Assembly: GCF_016862315.1 (NCBI RefSeq)
Contig: NZ_BOMS01000035.1
Span: 1-64,000 of the forward strand
Source: Actinoplanes palleronii
GTDB taxonomy: Bacteria > Actinomycetota > Actinomycetes > Mycobacteriales > Micromonosporaceae
Direction of reading: 5' to 3'
DNA length: 64,000 nucleotides
The notes beneath the pieces were generated by a model, which was given only the letters and a program-made list of their open reading frames with translations, did not search any database and was not told the origin of the DNA. The position numbers and the translations under genes are program-made. The first letter of the stretch is position 1. Each line of letters opens with the position of its first letter. This document shows positions 1-8,150 of this stretch, piece by piece.

Positions 1-21
1 GCTGGCGCTTCTCGGCCTCAT

Positions 22-168
22 TTAGGACTTTGCCGGGGCCCTGGGCCCTGCGCTACGGCGTAACCCTCCCGCATCCTCATAGCGGTGAAACTCAATCCGG
101 CCCGGCTTCCCCGTCTCCGGTCGGATCTCAATATGACCGGCATGTATGCGTGGAGTCCGCAACATCAT
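22..168 (-). CDS. Small ORF in integrative element, unknown function
   Basis: A 48-residue open frame starts at a double ATG (166-168 and 163-165) placed directly after an in-frame TAA, and ends in TAA at 22-24. The peptide looks protein-like (it contains IEIRPETGKPGRIEF) but matches no family I recognise. Its third codon positions are less GC-rich than in the chromosomal genes, as expected for a mobile element. There is no clear ribosome-binding site. It could be a genuine small gene of the element, the end of a decayed gene, or chance. Confidence 0.25.
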   Translation of the reverse strand: MMLRTPRIHAGHIEIRPETGKPGRIEFHRYEDAGGLRRSAGPRAPAKS

Positions 169-391
169 TTACGGCATCCGCGAGAGTAACGGCATCCACA
201 TCGAGTTGATCAGCGAGTCACGCTGGTAGGCCCACCTACCAACCGATTCATCAGTAGTGCGCCCACCGCCATCGAGCCATGCTCCGCTTGGCCACACCGG
301 CACGGCGACGATGTCCCTCCTCCGGGGGAACCCCACATCCGCATCGCAGCCATCACGATCGATACAACGAACTCACCGGCGGAGGACCGTG

Positions 392-1807
392 ATGGCCAGC
401 AGGAACAAAACCTTCAAACGATGCGGATGCCGCAACACCCACGGCAAACGGCTGGAGCAGAACTGTCCCCGGCTGGCCGACCGCGGCCACGGCTCCTGGT
501 ACTTCCAGTGCTTCGCACCGAACCTGTTCGGCCGCTCCGAACGGATCCGCCGAGGCGGATTCGTGTCACAAGGCGCTGCCCGGCAAGCGCGGGAGGACTG
601 TCTGACCGACTGCACCGCCCGGCGTTGCGGTGACGGCTGGACCGTCGAACGGTGGCTGCGGCACTGGCTCGACACCCGCACCCGGATCCGGCCGACCACC
701 CGGCTGGCCTACACCCGCGACGTCGAACTCGTGCTCATCCCCCGCCTCGGCCACTACCGGCTCTGCGACCTCGACGGGCCGCTGCTGCGCGCCGTCCTCG
801 CCGAGATCGCCCAGACCACCAACGCCAAAGGCCGACCACAGTCGGCGTCAGCGCTCAACCACCTACGGACCACCCTGCGCGCCGCTTTGAACCTCGCCGT
901 CCGCGAGGAACTCATCGAGTCGAACCCCGCCCGGCACATCGAGATCCACGGCTACCGGCGCCCGCACGCCCAGGTCTGGACCGAAGGCCGCGTCGAACAC
1001 TGGGAACTCACCGGCGAACACCCGGCAGTCGCCGTCTGGACCGCCACACAACTCGCCGGCTTCCTTGACAGCGTCGCCGACGACTCGCTGTTCGCGTTCT
1101 GGTGGCTCGCCGCCCTACGCGGCCTGCGCCGCGGCGAACTCTGCGGCCTGCGGTGGGCCGCCGTCGACCTCGACCGCGGGCTGCTGTTCGTCGAACGTCA
1201 ACGCACCACCGCCGGCTACCAAGTCGTGGAAGGCGAACCAAAGACCGCCGCCGGCCGACGCGCCGTCGCCCTCGACAAACACACCGTCGCCATCCTGCGC
1301 GCACACCGCAGCCGCCAACTCGCCCATCGCGACAAGCGGCACACCGCAGCAGCAGCCTGGATCGACTCCGGATACGTGTTCACCCGCAAAGACGGCGACC
1401 CGATCAACCCCAGCTACGCCACCACCCGATTCCGGATCCTCACCAACCGCGCCGGTCTACCACCCGTCCGGCTGCACGACCTGCGACACGGCGCCGCCTC
1501 CCTGGCCCACGAAGCCGGTGCGGACCTGAAGACGCTGCAGGACCTGCTCGGGCATTCCAGCATCGTGGTCACCGCCGACACCTACACCAGCGTCCTACCC
1601 GACGCCCAGCGCCGCTGCGCGGATACCACCGCCGCGTTGGTGCTGGCCGCATCGCGGCACACCCGCCAACGCATCAAGGAAAAAGCGGCCAAGAACCAGC
1701 CCGCCAACCGCGACGAAAAAGGAACACCTTCCGAGAAACGACCCGCCACCAAAAAGCGAAGCCGCAGGTCACGCGGCCGCCGCAACCCCCTACGCCACGG
1801 AAAGTAA
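392..1807 (+). CDS. int: Tyrosine recombinase (site-specific integrase)
   Basis: A 471-residue phage/AICE-type integrase that would catalyse integration and excision at a tRNA gene. The catalytic set is visible: Arg about 246/247 (RRGELCGLRW), His 362 and Arg 365 (LHDLRHG), His 388 (LGHSS) and the nucleophile Tyr 398 (TADTYTS). An N-terminal region with several Cys/His and a SAM-like core-binding domain (about 90-210) precede the catalytic domain. The last 45 or so residues are a Lys/Arg-rich tail. I chose ATG 392 because GGAGG at 381-385 lies 6 nt upstream; the frame is open further upstream but without a ribosome-binding site. The gene ends 102 nt from the 3' end of tRNA-Arg, the usual int-att arrangement, so the mobile element extends leftward out of the window. 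Confidence 0.93.
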   Translation: MASRNKTFKRCGCRNTHGKRLEQNCPRLADRGHGSWYFQCFAPNLFGRSERIRRGGFVSQGAARQAREDCLTDCTARRCGDGWTVERWLRHWLDTRTRIRPTTRLAYTRDVELVLIPRLGHYRLCDLDGPLLRAVLAEIAQTTNAKGRPQSASALNHLRTTLRAALNLAVREELIESNPARHIEIHGYRRPHAQVWTEGRVEHWELTGEHPAVAVWTATQLAGFLDSVADDSLFAFWWLAALRGLRRGELCGLRWAAVDLDRGLLFVERQRTTAGYQVVEGEPKTAAGRRAVALDKHTVAILRAHRSRQLAHRDKRHTAAAAWIDSGYVFTRKDGDPINPSYATTRFRILTNRAGLPPVRLHDLRHGAASLAHEAGADLKTLQDLLGHSSIVVTADTYTSVLPDAQRRCADTTAALVLAASRHTRQRIKEKAAKNQPANRDEKGTPSEKRPATKKRSRRSRGRRNPLRHGK

Positions 1808-1902
1808 CGGCACCCATGCGTCACCCACACGCCACCCAACCTCCACAAAGGCCGGACAGCAAGAAGGGCCCGACCCGCGTTTCCGCAGTTCAGACCCATC
1901 TA

Positions 1903-1950
1903 AATCTTGTGCGCCCGAAGGGACTCGAACCCCTAACCTTCTGATCCGTA
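1903..1950. other. Putative attachment-site junction at the tRNA-Arg 3' half
   Basis: Integrases of this type usually recombine within the 3' half of a tRNA gene. The int gene lies just left of the 3' end of tRNA-Arg, whose acceptor and T-arm occupy 1910 to about 1945. The crossover core cannot be delimited because the second att copy would lie outside the window. This is inferred from layout only. Confidence 0.35.
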
Positions 1951-1982
1951 GTCAGATGCTCTATCCATTGAGCTACGGGCGC
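1910..1982 (-). tRNA. tRNA-Arg (anticodon ACG)
   Basis: A complete 73-nt cloverleaf on the minus strand. The acceptor arms GCGCCCG/CGGGCGC pair, the T-loop is GTTCGAG-like, and the anticodon loop CTACGGA gives ACG. No CCA is encoded; the discriminator base is A. Its 3' end faces the integrase gene, so it is the likely integration target. Confidence 0.96.
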
Positions 1983-2021
1983 TCACTCAGTGCTCAACCA
2001 GCATACACACCGGCTTTCGCG

Positions 2022-2112
2022 CGGAGACTCCGGGATTCGAACCCGGGAGGGGCGGTAAAACCCCAACCGCATTAGCAGTGCGGCGCCATAGACCGGACTA
2101 GGCGAAGTCTCC
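2022..2112 (-). tRNA. tRNA-Ser (anticodon GCT)
   Basis: A 91-nt class II tRNA with a long variable arm. The acceptor stem GGAGACT/AGTCTCC is perfect and the anticodon stem CCGCA/TGCGG encloses CTGCTAA, giving GCT. It lies 39 nt upstream of tRNA-Arg on the same strand, so the two are probably co-transcribed. Confidence 0.96.
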
Positions 2113-2257
2113 CCGGTGGCTCGTACCGAACCACCAGACGATGACAATACCGGACCCGCTCAGCGTCGCACAAAGAGGTCGGCCCGAAACCTCCCGAAGA
2201 TCTGCCACGAAGGCCGCCAACAGGTGAAACGTTGCGCTTGCGACTACGCTGCGCAGG

Positions 2258-3490
2258 ATGGAGGAGAAGCAGACGCCGCGCGCCCGCAATCCCCGCGCGC
2301 CCTTCAGTGGGCCGCAGTCGGAGGAGCCGGCCGCCCCGCCACGGCGCGCGACGCCGCCGGCGGTCACTTTTCAACCCCCGCGGGTCGAGGAAGGTGCCGA
2401 AGGTCACCCTTCAACCCCCCTTTCCGGTACGACGGAGCGCCCGGCCCGCCGCCCCAGCACCAGGGCGCCGAAAGCCACCCGCCCCGCAACGCCCCGCCCG
2501 GCACCGCCCGCCGACAACGCGCCCGCCGAGCCTCCGCGCCACGAGCCGGCCGCCGAGCCAGCAGCACCTGAGGCCACCACGCCCGAGGCGGCAACTCCCG
2601 TAAGAGCAGTGAAAGCACCGAGGCCCGCCACCGCGAAGGCCACGCCGGCCGCCAAGAAGACCACCCCGGCCCGCCGTCCCCGCAAGGCCACCCCGGCAGC
2701 CGAGCCCGCCGCGACAACAGAACCGATCCCGGCAACCGAGCCGATCCCGGTTCCAGAGCCGATCACAGCCCCTGAGCCGATCCCGGCTCCAGAGCCGATC
2801 ACAGCCCCTGAGCCGATCCCGGCCCCCGAGCCGATCACAGCCCCCGAGCCGATCACGGCGACACAGCCGGTCGCGGTGATCGAGCCGGCGCCCCCGGCCA
2901 TTCCCGCCCAGCCCAACCGGGCCGCGGCCGTCCCGCTCCGCACCGCGGATCAGCTTGCCGTGGAGCTCTGGCCCCGCCTGCTGGCCGACCCGCGCAACGC
3001 TCCGAAGACTCTCGCCGACAGTGCCGTGCAGACCCTCGGCCCGCGTGCCGCCGCCTGGGCCGCGCAGACCAGGGCCGCCTACCCGGCCGCCACGCCGCGG
3101 GATCTGGCCCGGCTGGCCACCGCCCAGTTCACCCGCGCGGCTGAACGTCGGTCGCTGCTCAGTGCGCTGGCCGGCACGTACGCTCCGGTCGCTCTTGTCG
3201 CCACGGCCGCGCTGACGCACGCGGAGCTGGTGCTGCACCTCGCCGCGGCGTACGGTCTCGATCCCACCGACCCGGACCGGGCAGCGGAAATCGTGGTCCT
3301 GCTGCCGAATTACCGCAGTGGAGCGGCCTGGGCCGCGCTGCGCCTGGCCGACCGGGTCCTGCCGGGAGCGAGCCTGCTCGGCGCCGTCCTCGGCGGCCGC
3401 AACGCGGCGGAGACCGTGGCGACCCGGGCACAGCGCCGTTACGGGTGGTATTTCAGCCAGTCCAGCCAGGAGTCGGGCAGCAGTTCGTAA
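2258..3490 (+). CDS. Pro/Ala/Glu-rich protein with hydrophobic C-terminal domain
   Basis: A 410-residue protein of two parts. Residues 1 to about 225 are low-complexity, rich in Pro, Ala, Lys and Arg, and include eight tandem hexapeptides EPI(P/T)AP (DNA 2720-2863). Residues about 230-395 form an Ala/Leu-rich helical domain containing a segment like AYGLDPTDPDRAAEIVVLL, which recalls EcsC-family membrane-associated proteins, although I cannot confirm the family. A stabilised, histone-like Lys/Ala/Pro stretch (residues about 120-155) could bind nucleic acid or cell wall. The final 17 codons overlap the end of the convergent CPBP gene by 52 bp. Function is unknown. Confidence 0.7.
   Translation: MEEKQTPRARNPRAPFSGPQSEEPAAPPRRATPPAVTFQPPRVEEGAEGHPSTPLSGTTERPARRPSTRAPKATRPATPRPAPPADNAPAEPPRHEPAAEPAAPEATTPEAATPVRAVKAPRPATAKATPAAKKTTPARRPRKATPAAEPAATTEPIPATEPIPVPEPITAPEPIPAPEPITAPEPIPAPEPITAPEPITATQPVAVIEPAPPAIPAQPNRAAAVPLRTADQLAVELWPRLLADPRNAPKTLADSAVQTLGPRAAAWAAQTRAAYPAATPRDLARLATAQFTRAAERRSLLSALAGTYAPVALVATAALTHAELVLHLAAAYGLDPTDPDRAAEIVVLLPNYRSGAAWAALRLADRVLPGASLLGAVLGGRNAAETVATRAQRRYGWYFSQSSQESGSSS
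2720..2863 (+). repeat. Eight tandem 18-bp (hexapeptide) repeats
   Basis: The coding sequence holds eight successive copies of an 18-bp unit encoding EPIPAP, EPITAP and close variants. The unit types alternate (IP / IT), giving a partial 36-bp higher-order period. This makes the tract prone to length change by slippage. Confidence 0.9.
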
Positions 3491-4227
3491 CCGACGAACG
3501 CGGTGATGTCGAGCAGGCTGTGCGCCACGATCAGCGGCATCACCCGCTTCGTCCGCAGGTAGAACAGTGCGAACACGACCCCCATCACGACGTTGCCGAC
3601 GAAACCGCCGAAGCCCTGGTAGAGGTGGTAGGACCCGCGCAGCACCGCGGAGCAGATGATGATCCGCGGCACCGACAGTTCCAGCTGCCGCAGCCGCGTC
3701 ATCAGGTATCCGATGACCAAAACCTCTTCCAGTACGGCGTTCTGCACCGCCGACAGGATCAACACCGGAACAGCCCACCAGTACGGCTGCAGCGCGGACG
3801 GCACGATCTGCGCGCTCGCCCCGAGCTGAATCGCGGCGTACACCAGCAGCAGGCCGGGGATGCCGATGCCGGCGGCGAGGGCGGCGCCCCAGCCCGCGTC
3901 GTGGGCCGGCCGACGGAAGTCGATCCCGAGATCCCGGCCGGGCCGGATGTCGTCACGGCGCAGCAAATACCAGGCCAGCGCGACCGGCACCAGGTCGAAG
4001 AAGATGTTCAGCAGCTGGTATGTCAGGTCCAGATACGGCCGGGCGGACAGCGGCGCGTTGAGCGTCGCGGTGTGGCTGGCCAGCGGTTGCCCATCGGTGA
4101 GTTTCGCGGTCAGCGACACCACCGAGAAGATCGCGGACTGCCCGAGCGACAGCAGCAGGACGATGATGATCTCGGCGGTGTACGCCGATCGGGTGGACTG
4201 CTGTCGTTCGAGGGTCACGGCGACCAC
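3439..4227 (-). CDS. CPBP-family intramembrane protease (Abi/CAAX-like)
   Basis: An integral membrane protein of about 262 residues with seven or so hydrophobic segments. CPBP motifs are recognisable: the double Glu of motif 1 (VLEEVLVIGYL), the His of motif 2 (GSYHLYQG) and motif 3 (VAHSLLD). The Arg that usually follows the Glu pair (EExxxR) is Ile here, so catalytic competence is uncertain. The frame is open further upstream, but the family-like N-terminus begins around GTG 4227 or GTG 4218 (VTLERQQS); neither has a convincing ribosome-binding site. The 3' end overlaps the opposing Pro-rich gene by 52 bp. Confidence 0.82.
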   Translation of the reverse strand: MVAVTLERQQSTRSAYTAEIIIVLLLSLGQSAIFSVVSLTAKLTDGQPLASHTATLNAPLSARPYLDLTYQLLNIFFDLVPVALAWYLLRRDDIRPGRDLGIDFRRPAHDAGWGAALAAGIGIPGLLLVYAAIQLGASAQIVPSALQPYWWAVPVLILSAVQNAVLEEVLVIGYLMTRLRQLELSVPRIIICSAVLRGSYHLYQGFGGFVGNVVMGVVFALFYLRTKRVMPLIVAHSLLDITAFVGYELLPDSWLDWLKYHP

Positions 4228-4336
4228 TGTACGAGAGGCACAAACTCGGTCATTTAGGCAAGCGACGCGCCCGGGGCGGTGATGAGTCGCACTTTTGGTG
4301 CGTCGTGTTCCTGACTGTGCTGACCACCCTGAATGC

Positions 4337-5446
4337 ATGGGAGACCTCGCACGTTTGCTCAAGGAGAGCTGGAGCCTCGTCGAGGAACATCAGGACAAGG
4401 TGGCCGGCTATTTCTACGCCCGCCTGTTCCTGTCGCACCCGGACCTCCGCGACCTGTTCCCGGTGCACATGGACGTGCAGCGCACCCGGCTCCTGAACGC
4501 GATCGTGACCGCGGTGCAGACCCTGGAGGACCCCGAACAGTTCGACGACTACCTGCGCGCGCTCGGACGGGACCACCGCAAGTTCCACGTGATCCCGGAG
4601 CACTACGAGGTGGTGGGTGGGGCGTTGATCGAGTCCATGCGCGCGTTCGCGGGCGAGCAGTGGGGTGTCGAGTACGACCAGGCCTGGGCCGACGCGTACG
4701 CGGTGATCGCCGCGAAGATGCTGGCCGGCGCGGACGCTGATCAGAATCCGCCGTACTGGTACGGCGAGGTGGTCGCGCACGAGCGCCGCTCGCACGACAT
4801 AGCGGTCTTCACCGTGCTGCCGCTGCAGCCGCTGGAGTACCGCGCCGGGCAGTACCTCAGCCTCGAGGCGACCAAGTACCAGCCTCGGCTGTGGCGCACC
4901 TACTCCCCGGCGAACGCTCCGCGCCGGGACAACACGCTGGAGTTCCACGTCCGGGCGCTCGGCGCCGGCTGGGTGTCCAGTGCCCTGGTCCGCCGGCTGC
5001 AGGTGGGCGACATGATCAAGCTGGCCGCCCCGATGGGCACCATGACCCTGGATCGAAGATCGACCCGGGACGCCGTGTTCGTGGCCGGGGGCACCGGCCT
5101 GGCTCCGGTGAAATCCCTGTTGGAGGAGCTCACCCGGTACAACCGGACCCGCTGGGTGCACGTCTTCTTCGGCGCGCGGACCCGCGAGGACCTGTACGAC
5201 CTGGCCGACCTGAACCGGCTGGCCGCCCGCTACCCCTGGCTGTCCGTGGTCACCGCCTGCAGCGACGATCCCACGTTCCCCGGCGAGCAGGGCAACATCT
5301 CCGACGTGGTGGCCCGGTACGGACCGTGGAACGAGCACGACTTCTTCGTCTGCGGTTCCGGCGTGATGGTGAAGGCCAGCCTGACCAAGCTCGCCGAGCT
5401 GCAGGTCCCGTCGATCCGGATCAAGTACGACAGTTTCAGCGACTAG
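4337..5446 (+). CDS. Flavohemoglobin-like protein (globin + FAD/NAD reductase)
   Basis: A 369-residue fusion of an N-terminal globin (1 to about 135) and a ferredoxin-reductase module. The globin has the proximal-His region (His 80, followed by VIPEHY). The reductase shows the FAD motif RTYSPAN, the NAD-binding GGTGLAPVKSLLEE and a C-terminal CGSGVMV. Flavohemoglobins convert nitric oxide to nitrate with NAD(P)H and oxygen, but this divergent actinobacterial subtype has no proven substrate. I chose ATG 4337 because the globin helix starts directly after it. The stop shares a CTAG tetranucleotide with the stop of the convergent HTH-deformylase gene. Confidence 0.9.
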   Translation: MGDLARLLKESWSLVEEHQDKVAGYFYARLFLSHPDLRDLFPVHMDVQRTRLLNAIVTAVQTLEDPEQFDDYLRALGRDHRKFHVIPEHYEVVGGALIESMRAFAGEQWGVEYDQAWADAYAVIAAKMLAGADADQNPPYWYGEVVAHERRSHDIAVFTVLPLQPLEYRAGQYLSLEATKYQPRLWRTYSPANAPRRDNTLEFHVRALGAGWVSSALVRRLQVGDMIKLAAPMGTMTLDRRSTRDAVFVAGGTGLAPVKSLLEELTRYNRTRWVHVFFGARTREDLYDLADLNRLAARYPWLSVVTACSDDPTFPGEQGNISDVVARYGPWNEHDFFVCGSGVMVKASLTKLAELQVPSIRIKYDSFSD

Positions 5447-6981
5447 TTCTGGTAGTCCCAGGGACGGCCGTTCTGCTCGTACTGCGTGACCGGGACCAGT
5501 TTGGCGTCCGGCTTCATCCGATCCACGTACAACCTGCCCTCGAGGTGGTCGATCTCGTGGCTGATCAGCCGGGCCAGCGCCCGCTCGAAGACGGTCACCA
5601 CCCGGGCGCCGTCGAACCTAGCGTGCTCCACCTCGATCCGCAGCGGCCGGGCCACCAGCCCGCGGTAGTCGAAGAAGGACAGGCAGCCCTCGTACTGCTC
5701 GTCCCACTCCGCCGACTCGCCGACCACCCGCGGGTTGAGCAGCACCACCGGCTCGACCTCCCGATCCGGCGGGCGGACCACGGCGGCCGCCACGGTCAGC
5801 CCGATCTGCGGCGCGGACAGGCCCACCCCCTTGGTGAACTCGTGCAGGTCCTCGAGCTGGGCGAGCGAGGTGAGCAGCCGGGTGACCGTCTCCCGGGCGG
5901 CCGGCCCCTCCCGGGGCAGCTGGAAGTGCCGGGACCGCTGCCGGAGCAGGTCGGAGCCGCGCTGCACGATGCCGATCCCGCGCATCCGGTGCGAGGCGCG
6001 GGGCAGGACCGGTGGTTCGGGTGGGCCGAGCTCGTCGTATTTCGGGGCGTCGGCGCCGCGGTACCGCCACTCGAGGCGGTACCGGGCGTTCAACAGGGGC
6101 TGATCGGTGGACCACTCGAAGATGGCACGACCTCCCTCGTTGCGGCGTTCCAGCGGGCTGCGCACCGGGACCTCGGCGGCCAGCGACACTTCGACCCCCC
6201 ACACGGTGGGCTCGAAGATTTCCGGAAAATCCAGGCGTACGGTCAGCGAGCGGGTGGGCAGCCGGACTGCCCGCTGGAACCACTGGCCCCACTTCTCCTC
6301 GCCGACCGTGTACGCGTACTCGATCGTGGTGCGCTCGTTGGGGTAGAGCGGGAACTGGCCCTGCTCGTTCGCGAAGAGCAGCCAGAACTCCTTGGCCGCG
6401 TCCCGGTCGAGCTTGACCCGCCACTGCATCGGCTCGGCCGCGCCACCCTCGCCGGCCAGCGCGTGCACGTCCATCTCCTCGAACGTCAGCGGGTTCTCCC
6501 GGTGATGCCGGTTGGAGCCGGCCGGGTCGTTCGGGTATCGGTCGATGGCGATCTTCACGAGGTAGCGGGTGACCGGCTCGACACCGGCGTTGTAGAGCGA
6601 CCGGATCACCCGGCAGCGATACGCCCCGCCGACGTAGGCCAGCTCGGCGATCTCGCGTTCCACCACCAGGCCCGTGCCCGGCGGCAGCCACTGGAGCGGC
6701 ACCGGCGGGTCCCGGTGCAGCCCGGAGCCCCGCGCGTGGCGGAGTTCGTCGTACTCCTGGAAGCGCTGCCAGATCGCGCCGCCGGCACCCAGCACCGCCT
6801 CGGCCCGGCGGGCGAAGTCCTCGGTCGGTTTGTGGCGTCGCCCCTCGACGTGACTGACGTAGGAGGGATCGAAGCCCATGCGTGCGGCGAGCTGCTTTTT
6901 GGTCATCCCACGCTCGACGCGCCACTGCGCAAGCGCCGTCACGAACTGATCTGCGGCCCGGTCAACGGGCGAGGTGGTCAT
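5443..6981 (-). CDS. XRE-type HTH / peptide deformylase fusion protein
   Basis: A 512-residue protein with an unusual architecture. Residues about 12-72 form an XRE/Cro HTH (TKKQLAARMGFDPSYVSHVEGRR split over the helices). Residues about 100-320 form a beta-rich, Trp-containing domain of unknown role. Residues about 340-512 are a peptide deformylase. All three deformylase motifs are present: motif 1 GVGLSAPQIG (385-394, Ser replacing the usual Ala), motif 2 EGCLS (431-435) and the zinc/iron motif HEIDH (475-479). Deformylases remove N-formyl from nascent proteins or formylated peptides, so a formyl-peptide or metal sensing regulator is conceivable. GTG 6984 and ATG 6981 are both possible starts, with GGGGA just upstream. 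Confidence 0.88.
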   Translation of the reverse strand: MTTSPVDRAADQFVTALAQWRVERGMTKKQLAARMGFDPSYVSHVEGRRHKPTEDFARRAEAVLGAGGAIWQRFQEYDELRHARGSGLHRDPPVPLQWLPPGTGLVVEREIAELAYVGGAYRCRVIRSLYNAGVEPVTRYLVKIAIDRYPNDPAGSNRHHRENPLTFEEMDVHALAGEGGAAEPMQWRVKLDRDAAKEFWLLFANEQGQFPLYPNERTTIEYAYTVGEEKWGQWFQRAVRLPTRSLTVRLDFPEIFEPTVWGVEVSLAAEVPVRSPLERRNEGGRAIFEWSTDQPLLNARYRLEWRYRGADAPKYDELGPPEPPVLPRASHRMRGIGIVQRGSDLLRQRSRHFQLPREGPAARETVTRLLTSLAQLEDLHEFTKGVGLSAPQIGLTVAAAVVRPPDREVEPVVLLNPRVVGESAEWDEQYEGCLSFFDYRGLVARPLRIEVEHARFDGARVVTVFERALARLISHEIDHLEGRLYVDRMKPDAKLVPVTQYEQNGRPWDYQN

Positions 6982-7148
6982 CACGGATGTCCCCTTCGCG
7001 ACGGCACACTCAGTGTCGCCGGGACCCGGTGTCCGGATGGGGCTAGTAGCGCGTTGCCGACAGGTACCTTGACAAAACCGGCAGCCCCACCACGCTACGT
7101 TAGGTAATCATGGCAGAGGGTATTCGCCCGAAAGATCCCTAGCCGTAG

Positions 7149-7167
7149 TTGGTTAGGCTACCCTTAA
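7149..7167. promoter_or_regulatory. Putative iron box (DtxR/IdeR/DmdR operator)
   Basis: TTGGTTAGGCTACCCTTAA closely follows the actinobacterial iron-box consensus TTAGGTTAGGCTAACCTAA; the central GGTTAGGCTA is exact. It lies 66 bp before an FhuF-like ferric reductase, the kind of gene such regulators repress under iron sufficiency. A partial half-site (TTAGGTAAT) is at 7100-7108. Confidence 0.7.
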
Positions 7168-7232
7168 TCAGGTACGCTCGGTCGCCTGAGAGCACTGCCC
7201 GCACGCGGTGAGGTGGAGAAGCTGGTGAACGT

Positions 7233-8015
7233 GTGACCGTCACCCTGGAACTCGCCGGATTCCGTCCGCTGGCTCCCGTGAACGCGACGCTGCAGGCCAT
7301 GTTCGGTGGCGTCTACGTGCCCGCCCTGGCGCCCGGCTTGATCGTCTCCGACCAGCCCGGATGGTCCACCACCGAGCTGCTCACCGGCCCCGCGCTGGAC
7401 ACTCTGCTGGCGTCGGCCGGCCGCCGCTGGAACGCGCAGCCGCACGCCGCCGCCGCGCTCGCCTGGAAGACGTATGCCTACTGGCTCGCCCTGCCGGCGG
7501 TCCTCGGATGGGTCTCGGCCCGCCGCGTCCCGCTGATCACAGCCGGTAACACCATGATGAGCTTCACCAACCCGGACGTGTTGATCACGATCGGTGTCCG
7601 CGCCGGCACCCCGATCGCCGTCCTGCCGACCGACGATCTGGCGCTGCGCGGCCACCCGGACGCCGTCGTCGTCCCGGACGAGGCCGCCCTGCTCGCCGAG
7701 TTCCGCCGCAGCCTGCTCGACGAGCACCTGGCCCCGCTGCTGGACGCCTTCCACAGCCGCGTCCGCCTCGGCAAGCGCCTGCTGCTCGGCTCCCTGGCCT
7801 CAGGCATCGCCTACGGCATCCTGCGCTCCGCCGACACCACCCCCGGCCCCTCCGCCACCTCGATCGACCTCCTGCTCTCCACCCTGGGCATCCGCGACCT
7901 GATCGACCTGGTCCCCACCACCCACGGCCAGCTGGACGTCCAGCGCAAAACCTGCTGCCTGGCCTTCACCCTCCCCCAGCCGAAGATCTGCCCCGGCTGC
8001 TGCATCAAACCCTGA
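7233..8015 (+). CDS. FhuF-like ferric (siderophore) iron reductase
   Basis: A 260-residue cytoplasmic protein predicted to reduce ferric iron released from siderophores. The diagnostic feature is the C-terminal [2Fe-2S] motif C-C-X10-C-X2-C (Cys 241, 242, 253, 256; an extra Cys 257 follows). The rest is Ala/Leu-rich and matches the loose FhuF-type fold. GTG 7233 is chosen because GGAG at 7215-7218 precedes it and the nearer GTG at 7225 runs into a stop. A probable iron box upstream suggests derepression under iron starvation. No siderophore biosynthesis or uptake gene is adjacent. Confidence 0.86.
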   Translation: MTVTLELAGFRPLAPVNATLQAMFGGVYVPALAPGLIVSDQPGWSTTELLTGPALDTLLASAGRRWNAQPHAAAALAWKTYAYWLALPAVLGWVSARRVPLITAGNTMMSFTNPDVLITIGVRAGTPIAVLPTDDLALRGHPDAVVVPDEAALLAEFRRSLLDEHLAPLLDAFHSRVRLGKRLLLGSLASGIAYGILRSADTTPGPSATSIDLLLSTLGIRDLIDLVPTTHGQLDVQRKTCCLAFTLPQPKICPGCCIKP

Positions 8016-8044
8016 CCCCACCCACCACCGACAGGGCAACAAAC

Positions 8045-8150
8045 GCACGCACCCAATGCCAGCGCGGCGATGAGCACCCGCACTCGGTGCCGCTGGGGCG
8101 GCAAAAGCACGCGCCCTATGCCGGCGGGGCGGTGAGTGCCCGCACTCGGT
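8045..8150. repeat. Imperfect 44-bp direct repeat, two copies
   Basis: Copies at 8045-8088 and 8107-8150 differ at 7 positions and are offset by 62 bp. Both start GCACGC and end CCCGCACTCGGT. A weaker third partial match starts near 8172. They lie in non-coding DNA after fhuF. Confidence 0.85.
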
